Below are positions 56,072-64,000 of a DNA stretch of 64,000 bases, piece by piece (the stretch's first letter is position 1; every line of letters begins with the position of its first letter). The stretch covers positions 310,001 through 374,000 of the forward strand of contig JAHWDD010000004.1 in the NCBI GenBank assembly GCA_023897205.1. Reading direction: 5' to 3'. Below the pieces are notes generated by a model. The model did no database searches and was not told the origin of the DNA. It saw only the letters and a list, made by a program, of their open reading frames with translations. Position numbers and translations under genes: made by a program. Source of the stretch: Exophiala sp. HKRS030. Its lineage: Eukaryota > Ascomycota > Eurotiomycetes > Chaetothyriales > Herpotrichiellaceae.

Positions 56072-57934
56072 ATGCCAGCATCTTTAACATCGTTGCCCAA
56101 CGAAGTCATCCAGGCCATCCTACTATATTTACCCCCATCAACAACCGTTTCCGTACAACAGACATGTCGACGTTTTCAAGACGTCGCCATCGAACCTTTG
56201 ATATGGAAAAGCTATTGTCAACGTTCGTTCAGATGGTGGGATAAAAGACATGCTCTGTCTTCAAAACTTCGCGATCCTTCCTTCATCGCCTGGAAAAATC
56301 TCTTCGCCCGTCGCTATCGCATTTCACGCCACACCCGAGTGGCAATTCATAAAATTATAGATCAAGAAGTTGGTCGACTGGACTCTATTGAAGTCATCCT
56401 GGGCGCCGGATATGACGCTAAAGATGATTTATTTGATATGTTTTGGAATGCGCATTCGGCGCGAGACTCGCTGGCGCAGAGGTTTGTTTATATCTTTGCT
56501 TTGGTAATTCCGAAGACCCTGACGTTATTGGCCAGATATTGGTGCCACGCGGCGTTGGGTTGTCTGCATCGATTAATAGCTGTTGAAGAATGGCTCTTGT
56601 TGAAGTCCGGGGCTGGAAGTGCTCAATCATTTGAGCGGCCGCTTGCTGCCCTGGATCTCTTCATTCTTGAGGAGCGAAACGATGGGGACATTGATGATGT
56701 ATGTTCGCCTTGGATCAATTCTTCTTACTCCACTAATATTGCAGATAATTGCTCGATTAGATTCATACGCCGACTCAGTCCGCGATGCACATCCTAACAT
56801 CGATACAATGACACCCCGCCAAAAAGCCTGTGCCATTGCAAACCACTTGTTGGAAAAGCGCTGGATAGGTATCAATGACGATCGTCACTATCACAGTCTC
56901 GATCATATGTTTTTGGGAGTGTCGCTTTTCAGTGGCAACAGGAATTCTGTCCCGCTCATCTCAGCCATCACCTTCTGCTACGTCGTCCGAGCTTTTGGTT
57001 TGCGTGCTGCCCCATGTAGCTATCCATTCCACGTTCACGCTCTTGTGCAGCCACCCCAGGTATTGATCTGGATGGTGACGAGATCGAGGAAGCCGATGAT
57101 ATTCCATCCGAGCGCACGCATCTCTATATGGATCCTTTCAACAATGCTGAACCTATTTCTCTTTCGACGCTCGAAAATCAAATAAAGTTCATCGCGCCTA
57201 ACGCCCAAACCGCGTCGTATCTTTCAGCTGCTTCGCCCCGAGATATGACCATACGTACAGCACACAACATTCTCTCTTCCCCATCGCACTATGCTGGACC
57301 ACCACTCTATCCGATTAATGCTAATTTAGCCACTTACGCCGCCCTCTTCGCCTTGGTTCTCCTTCCCCATAATCCCGCTAATCACGCACAACTTCGCCAA
57401 CACCTAGCTGTTCTAACCCAGCACTTTCTGGAATTCTTCGACCTCGACATCCACATGTTTGAAACCCGAATTCTACCATTGACCACATTTCTCCCAGACG
57501 CACGTGCTTACCGCAATCTCATATATCAACTCAGAGAGTCAGATCGCGAACCCAGAACTCCTAAACACCGATCCGACCCGCGCAACAACGCCGTCAAATA
57601 CAACATCGGCCAAGTTTTCCGTCATCGTCGCCGCTCATATCTGGCCGTCATCTATGGCTGGGATCCGTATTGTCGCATGCAGGAGCAATGGATTACCATG
57701 AATCACGTTGATAGTCTTCCGCAGGGGCGGCATCAACCATTCTACAACGTCTTGGTCGAAGACGAGTCTACTAGGTATGTTGCGGAGGAGAACGTGGTTC
57801 TGTTGAAACCTGAGGAAATTACGTCGGAGATGGTTGATACCTTTCCCATTGAGATTGGCAAGTGGTTTAAGCGGTTTGATACTGAGGAGGGGATCTTCAT
57901 TAGTAATGTCACAGATGAATATCCCGAAGATTGA
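56072..57934 (+). CDS. F-box protein with SirB1/transglutaminase-like and YccV-like domains (FBXO21-like), one frame break
   Basis: Domain order matches FBXO21: an N-terminal F-box (LTSLPNEVIQAILLYLPPS), a middle SirB1/transglutaminase-like region (RQKACAIANHLLEKRWIGI, YHSLDHMFLGVSLFSG, VPLISAITFCYVVRAFGLRA), and a C-terminal YccV-like domain (AVKYNIGQVFRHRRRSYLAVIYGWDP, YNVLVEDESTRYVAEENV). It probably acts as a substrate receptor of an SCF ubiquitin ligase. Introns at 56482-56535 and 56699-56744 keep phase; the first is 54 nt, divisible by three and without a stop, so retention would insert 18 residues. The frame shifts at the C run 57054-57057, just before GIDLDGDEIEEADDI; one missing C would explain it. 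About 585 aa after correction. Confidence 0.85.
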
Positions 57935-58592
57935 GAGGGATATCTGAGAGTTCATTGGCGGAGGAAGAGCATGTTTTTAGCCTTAACCCGGAGAGTCAAC
58001 CAGAACTACCATGTCTGGACATGTGAATTTGCATTGGCTCGAAGCGTATGCGCTATCAGAGCGACGTGCAGCCAGCATTCCATGATGGAAATTTAGGTCA
58101 AGCATTAATGATGAATGTGACTGAAAAATAACCCAGCTAATATTCTGATCCTTTCACAAACGCTCATCCTCGTCTCGTACGATTAAATGAACGAAAAAAT
58201 GCCTCGAGAGTGCGACGACTTCAAAACAGCCACCACGCCTTGATATAAAGCCAAAGCTCGGATTGAACCACAAGCGGGTTCCACAGCCATGATGTTCAAA
58301 TTCATGCGTGCTAAACCCCCGCCTCGAACCGACACGAAAAATCGAAATGATGCCATAAACCGCCCGATCCAATCACATATTACCGGTGACACAGCGCCCG
58401 CAAAAATCATCGGACCTCCATCCCACCCTTGGAGAACTTCCTGTATATATTATTATCCTTACTCCTAAATTATAGATCCCTGCTTGACCAGTGACCATCA
58501 ACGCACTACACTGCACTACACTGCATTGCACCAACTGTACTGCAAAATACTGTTTGCAAAGTGCGACCATCTAATATCTATCACACAAAACC
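57935..58592. other. Intergenic
   Basis: 658 bases between two plus-strand genes. A short direct repeat (cactacactgcactacactgcatt) lies near 58503-58530. Short frames on the minus strand lack homology. It contains the promoter of the rhodanese-domain gene. Confidence 0.5.
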
Positions 58593-59501
58593 ATGGCGTC
58601 TCAAGATCCTAGCACGACAGCAACAATCACATCAACAACAGCAACGAAAACAACGAGAGAAGAACAACCCTGGCAAGCTCAATTCCCGGCTCCACGGACA
58701 ACAGACCCAGGAGCCATCACGAGAGAGGATCTACTTGCACGCTTCAAGGCCGGTCAGGTCGGCGGACGAGATTTCTTGCTCGTCGATGTCAGGAGGATGG
58801 ATCATGAGGTGAGTTTTTCAGCACGGACGTGGATGTTTCACTGTTTCAAGTGTCCCGTTGAGGGTCGGCTGAGTGGGCTTTGGTTCGGTGGTGATGTGCG
58901 CAGGCACCAGTTCCAGCTGTTCGGGAGGAGACTGGACATAGCCTCGTTGCAATATGTGTTGTGTGCCTGTGGTCTCTGAGAATCTCTATTCTTCCTCATG
59001 CAGCAAGCTTTGATATTGTTGCAATGGCAGTCTTCCACAAATCAACGACCATGATGGGTCATGCGGTTGTAATGCACACCGTGCTTCATCACCTGAACAT
59101 GTCGTATATCATATATAATCTCCGACCCTGACTGACATATCTTGTCCGATGGATGCTTGCAGGGCGGCACGATAACACATTCAATCAACCTTCCAGCCCA
59201 GACGCTCTACTACAGTCTGCCCAGCCTATACAATCTTCTACACACCGGCAAAGTGCCTCTGGCAATCTTCTACTGTGGAACATCCCGTGGCCGTGGCACA
59301 CGTACTGCCGGTTGGTTCGCCGACTATATCGCAGACCAGGAGAAAGCCGGTGGAGGATCGAAGGATGATGCGGTAAAGATCGAGAGTGTCATTCTAAAGG
59401 GAGGTATTAAAGGCTGGGTCAATGCTGGAGGTGAGTATCAAGAGTGGATGACGGCATTTGAGCCGGGGTATTGGACCCAGTTTGCGGATGTTGGCGTTTG
59501 A
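58593..59501 (+). CDS. Rhodanese/Cdc25-type protein (arsenate reductase- or phosphatase-like)
   Basis: Two exons, 184 aa; the 354-nt intron at 58809-59162 (GTGAGT to TTGCAG) is the longest in the window and joins LLVDVRRMDHE to GGTITHSINLPAQTLYYSL in phase. The active-site loop is FYCGTSRGRGTRTAGWF, a C-x5-R loop, as in Cdc25 phosphatases and the Acr2/Ych1 arsenate reductases; the DVRRMDHEGG segment is the matching Cdc25-like start. The N-terminus is a Thr-rich tail of about 25 residues. Likely cytosolic. Arsenate reductase versus phosphatase versus sulfurtransferase cannot be decided from sequence. Confidence 0.88.
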
Positions 59502-59780
59502 TATCACATGGATTTGTAGATGGGATGAGATTGTTGTAGCGGCTACGAGCGTGGGATTTACGGTGCACGTTCTCTCGAATTGGCAATTTCCTCAAAGGAA
59601 TGGTCTATTAATATGTAGTCTTTTCGAGATTGCAGCTCATTGCGACATTCTCTATTAAAATCTTCCTAAGGTCATGACAGCCAACAGAACTGGCATCCAT
59701 CATCGAACACCATTGGGCGTCGAGGATGGCAGAATTTTTTATGCCCAAGACAATCGCTTGTTTGGAATCTGGAGCTGAAA

Positions 59781-61559
59781 TCAGATCGCTGAGATCTTGA
59801 AGCTTCCAGGGACCTGTGTTTGGAAGACACGGCCAGGATCGTATTTGGCCGCTACCGTTTTGATGAAGTTGACATTGGCAGTTCCGTAGGATTTGAGAGG
59901 GTTCTGCGTCTTGTCCGAGTAGTTGATATACCGCCAAGCAACGTTGCCGTTCCTCGAAGTAGCGAAAGCCTCGAGATTGGAAGCGTATGCTGATAGTTTG
60001 GAGCGAATGAGGTCTTCGTTGGCTGAATCAGGATATGCCACGGTTCCCAGCCATTGAATCGAATTTTTGGTGACTGAATCCAAGCCAAGGACATTGCCAC
60101 CTTTGGCGGTGCTGATTTCTGCAAAGTATGAAGGGAAGGGTTGGAGGACACACTGACTCGCAAATGCGCTGGGCCCAATTGCTGCTTTGAGATCAGCGAC
60201 CAACTGGTCGTGGAGTGCGAAGGCTTTGTTCACTATAGCAACGTCGTTGTTGAAAGTGACAGTGAACCAGATCACCCTGTAAATGTCAGCTTGGTACGAG
60301 ATGATGTGAAACGAGGTTAGAGAGTTGCAACTTACGGTTTTCCACCGGGGTCCTTGTAAGCCTCAGTGACGGCACCCAGGCTTCTGTGGCTAATATCTGT
60401 TGCAATTGATGGGATTTGTTGGATCTCCGCAAATGCAGTAGCATTCTCGACATCGTGTGTGTCGATGATGACTGTAGCTATTGCAGTGTCAAGAGGAACC
60501 AGGGCATTATATGCCGCAATGGCAAGATGGGCGTCTTCACGGTGTAGATAGTTCTGATTGTTAAAGTTGACCAGGGCGGTAGCGACCTGACTTGCGGCAG
60601 AGACGTTGTGAATTGCCATGCCACCCCAAAGAGGTTCGTTGAGTGTAGTGGTGACATCGAATCTGGTGACAATACCATAGTTGGCCCAACCACCTTTGAG
60701 GGCTTTCCACAGATCGGAATTGGTGTACTTGTTTGCGTTGACAATTGCTCCGCTGGCGAGAACAACTTCGAAATTGACAACATTGTCACACCCAAACCCA
60801 TTGCGGCCAGTATAGAAGGAATTGCCACCTCCGGTCAAGAAGCCTCCGATTCCAACATCGGCATCACGTCCTCCTGTAACAGTAACATTGTATGGAGTGA
60901 GAGCCGAGTACACATCCCTCCATCTCGGGCCGGGCTGAATTGAGGCAATTGTAGTCTGGGAGTTATATGTGACGGCAGTCATTAGACCTAGATCGATGGT
61001 CACACCGTTTTTGACGTCGCTTGCACCAGGCCATTGCACATGGCCACCGCTTCGAACTGCAAATTTGGCGCCTGAGCTGGTCAACGATTTCAATACCTGG
61101 GACACATCGTAAGTGCACCGAGGCTGTACGATGCATGCAGGGCCCAGTCCGGCGTTGGGTGCCCAGTAAGACTTCTCACGGGCGACATAGGCTGCGTCTG
61201 AAGGATACAGCAGTAGAGATCCCAAGCCTGCCGCTGCAAGAGCAGAGCACTGATTATCTTAGTCAGTTAAGCCGGTCGATAAAGGTGATAGTCCGGGAAG
61301 GCAGAGTCACGCATTGGCCAAAACGTTGGCTTTGTGAAGCGAGAGTAATGCTTGCCAGCTTGTACTCTGTGAACCTCTTTTGTGCCAACCATGTACATGA
61401 TCAATATCGGAATGAAAGAAATGTTATGCTTACCCCGGAAGTGGCCGTACTCGACGTTGATACGGCAGCTGTCGAAGAATCAGTTGTGTCAGCTGCTACT
61501 GGCATGCACGCCGTGAAAAGGTAGACCAGCTTGGTCGCAAGTAAGAGGGATTTAACCAT
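59781..61559 (-). CDS. Secreted FAD-linked oxidase (BBE/6-hydroxynicotine oxidase type)
   Basis: Three exons, 511 aa. Exon 1 (61559-61434) encodes a signal peptide (MVKSLLLATKLVYLFTACMP, then VAA) and a Ser/Thr-rich linker. Intron 61250-61433 (184 nt) leads to CSALAAAGLGSLLLYP; intron 60277-60335 precedes VIWFTVTF. The FAD-binding PCMH fold is clear: PRCTYDVSQVLKSL, FAVRSGGH with the His that carries the covalent flavin, GGRDADVGIGGFLTGGGNSF and YGIVTRFDV. The C-terminal BBE segment is VAWRYINYSD, then KSYGTANVNFIKTVAAKYDP. I see no second Cys-linkage motif, so the flavin is probably singly attached. The substrate is unknown; secreted relatives oxidise sugars or phenolics. Confidence 0.92.
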
Positions 61560-64000
61560 TTTGATTTTCACTTGAGTATTGAGCTACTGAAGACAAGACT
61601 GGCAGAAGAACCCAAGAAGCATTTCATCACGAGGTTATATACATCTTTCAAGACGATCAAATCCCTCTAAGATTCAACTCCACGTGGGTGCCACGCGTGC
61701 ATACCCTCGTACTTCGATCGAACGAACTGTCAATCTCGCATATCATGTTTTCATCCGGGCCGAATCAGCAATTATGAAAAACACAGTCTCTGAAGGACGG
61801 ACTATCGCTGCAAGCGCTTGCCGACTCGGTGAACCATGCAGTCAATTCGCTACTAGTGGGGAGCCCCACAGGTTTACAATACCAGTCCTGGATTAGATGA
61901 TGCGGGCTAGAGCCTGTTGATCCTTTGCTGGTATCAATGTAGATTCCAGGATGCCTGGCAATTTTCGGAGCCCATGGTCAATCGAGTCTCTTGTCGACGC
62001 ATCAGGCCATACTCCGGGCTGGGTTCTTCCAATTAAAGGATGACCCTTGCACGTTGAGGTCTAAATCCTACCACCTCAATACCAAGCCTCACCTCATGAG
62101 CTGTTAGCGACAAATGACTCGGCCGTCAAGCCGGCCGAACTTAGGTACCAACCCGCAATTGTTTAGCAGCTTTGCAGTTCGTAGTTAGATGGAAGAGTGG
62201 AAGTCTTAACTCAGGCTCTATCTAGAATGGTGGCTTATGTGCCCCGCTTGTCTAGTGTGATTCCGGAAGGATCAGCACCCATGGCGTTTTTGTAGACTCG
62301 TAGCCACCTGGCAATCATCGCTAGGCTGAGCAGCGAATCGTTGAAGTTCTCGGTTCGATACTTTGCAGATATTTGCGAAGCTTGTATCATAGTCCGCGAA
62401 ACTGTCCCAGCAAGTTCATACAGGTAGACCTTCAGATTAAATTGCCATACGATCTTGGCTATTGCCAAATTGCTCTGAGTTATACATACAGAAGATCCAG
62501 TAGGCCGGATGAGTAGCCACTAGCTTCTTGACTTTGTCATATTTGTCATCATGTCCAAGAGACCTTGGTTCACGGTTGACTAGAGGGAAAGAAGAAGGCT
62601 TAGGTCGGTGTTCTTTGACCTTGCTAATTCTGGGGATCCTCGCAGTGGAGGGTCCTATATCCATAGAGAGTTTTCCGAACAGGAGCGGCCTAGAGGTGCA
62701 AAGCATTGAGTTCTATGCACATCTTACCGAGGAACGGTGCATTGCAAGCTTGTAAATAGCCCGAGGCACCTCTAAGTAGGATGAGGATAGTCAGATTTCT
62801 CAACCGTGGACCGATGGTCGACACAAAACTAATTCTGAAGATCACCTGAATTCTGTACTGAATTACATCGATACCTGGAACGGCGGTGAGCCATACCTAC
62901 TCCTGCCAGCGTCCAAATTGAATTTGAGACCTGATCATGACACCTTCGGCATTGGCTGGAGAGGCTCCAAACTTAAACCTGCAGAGTATTTCACTTGAAG
63001 GATATCTCTGCGGGTTGACTCCGCGCCTCGAAGTTCAGGATCTAACCAAGTTCTTCTCGCCAATGACTTTCGAGTTTCTCTTCATCATCCCTGCGAAAGG
63101 TGCAATCTTGGACGAGGCTAGACGACTAGCGTGTCGATCCGCCGGCCCGCTACGCCACCCCTTCTTCGGTACTGGGGACCACCTCATTGGGAAAGCTTCC
63201 AATTGACCGTATGCACGCTATGCCCCACCGGCATGCACCCAGCATGACTTGGCAAATAAGCAGAGACCTTGGGCACCCCATTGACAATTATTACTGACTA
63301 GCCGTCTCTTGAGGTTCAGGGCTCAGAAATCGGCAGGATAGTCGATGGCTCCACAAGAAGCGCCTTGTGCCAATCCTCCTCGTGCCTCCTCCACGTTGTG
63401 CCTGTGGAGGCAAGCCGCCATTAAGATTCCACCCTGCGGAGGAATTGTCCCTCGCCACATCACTTGCTGCTTCTACTCCAAGGCTGAGAAGTAGTTAGAA
63501 TGAGACTGATATACTCCGTACGCAGAGGTATGCTAAGCCGCTGCCGGCTCGAGCTAGAGGTAGGTCGACAAAACAGCGCTCTCTGCGTTACCCACTCCGG
63601 TGGTATCGGAGATGATATTGGCATGTCTCGTCACGGTGTCCCGAGCTAATGAACCGACAGAGTAGATACAGAACAATGGTGTTGGACCGGAGTTTGCCTC
63701 GGCTCCACTTGATGCCACTGTGAAAGTTTCTTGATCATGGAGCTACTGGCAGATGCGCGTTCTGACACAAACTGCGCTACACTTCATCAAACTGTGGTGC
63801 AAGTCTGTGGATTAAGGGACTTGACAAAGACTTCAACGTTTCGCGGCCTTTTCTTTCAATCTTGAAGTAGCGAATACACAGCGAAACATCTCCACCACCA
63901 TCTAGTACTCGGTATCCTTCATTGATAGCGAGATCGTGGCTTCGGTCTTTTACTCCGTACAATTCGCCTTCTCAACGCATACGGTCCCTCCCGCAGCCCT
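61560..64000. other. Gene-poor right end, possible coding relics
   Basis: 2.4 kb without a gene I can support. The first 300 bases are the promoter of the oxidase. Between about 62235 and 62706 two overlapping minus-strand frames have a protein-like feel, including IVWQFNLKV, reminiscent of a cytochrome P450 C-terminus, but no heme-binding motif is seen. A 61-codon minus-strand frame at 63777-63962 lacks an ATG and might be the end of a gene. All are too weak to call. Confidence 0.4.

Noticed and set aside
62937..63206. 89-codon plus-strand ORF at the right end
   Set aside because: It has an ATG and reads smoothly, but shows no family motif, promoter sign or splice partner.
1..64000. Transposase, reverse transcriptase, viral or CRISPR elements
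   Set aside because: I looked for typical motifs and for regularly spaced repeats on both strands and found none; the only repeat traces are simple repeats, one 28-base array and a TA-rich block.

Overview
The window is a stretch of a filamentous ascomycete (Pezizomycotina) nuclear genome. Genes lie on both strands and carry short GT-AG introns, mostly 45-120 nt. Intergenic DNA is 0.3-2.4 kb. The proteins are typical of that group: Zn(II)2Cys6 regulators, allantoate-permease-type MFS carriers, a Clr5-domain protein, UTP22, SMC6, DHH1 and POM152. I see no transposase, reverse transcriptase, CRISPR array or bacterial operon.

Left arm (1-7.8 kb): a compact accessory locus. On the minus strand are a Zn2Cys6 regulator that runs off the left edge and a badly broken allantoate-permease-like MFS gene. 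Divergent from them is a plus-strand gene that joins an isopropylmalate-dehydrogenase (LeuB-type) domain to a complete isopropylmalate-isomerase (LeuC large plus LeuD small) in one reading unit. The shared 0.75-kb promoter holds a CCG-N4-CGG site, the geometry bound by Leu3-type regulators. This locus is the best candidate for something undescribed.

8.5-22.3 kb: a Clr5-domain protein, a Ser/Pro-rich conserved protein, mitochondrial ribosomal protein mL58 (MRPL20), the Cys-Gly dipeptidase DUG1 with a possible mitochondrial presequence, protein-L-isoaspartate methyltransferase, and cystathionine gamma-synthase.

23-29.6 kb: a second accessory group: an ochratoxinase-like amidohydrolase, a divergently transcribed MFS carrier, and a Zn2Cys6 regulator convergent with the carrier. 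It looks like a small uptake-and-hydrolysis module.

30.8-61.6 kb: a GNA-type lectin with an unrecognised C-terminal domain, UTP22, the mitochondrial citrate carrier CTP1, a degenerate tRNA-like block in AT-rich DNA, SMC6, DHH1, POM152, a UCH37-like deubiquitinase, an FBXO21-like F-box protein, a Cdc25/rhodanese phosphatase-like protein and a secreted FAD-linked (BBE) oxidase. The last 2.4 kb hold no gene I can support.

Caution on frames: several conserved genes (UTP22, POM152, the FBXO21-like gene, the fusion gene, the edge regulator) need single-base frame changes to read through, and many of these fall in short runs of G or C. Since UTP22 and POM152 should be functional, part of this pattern is probably base-calling or assembly error. 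The MFS gene at 1.9-3.5 kb also has a nonsense codon and a lost splice donor, so it is more likely a true pseudogene. All splice sites were read by eye from phase and family resemblance; none was tested.
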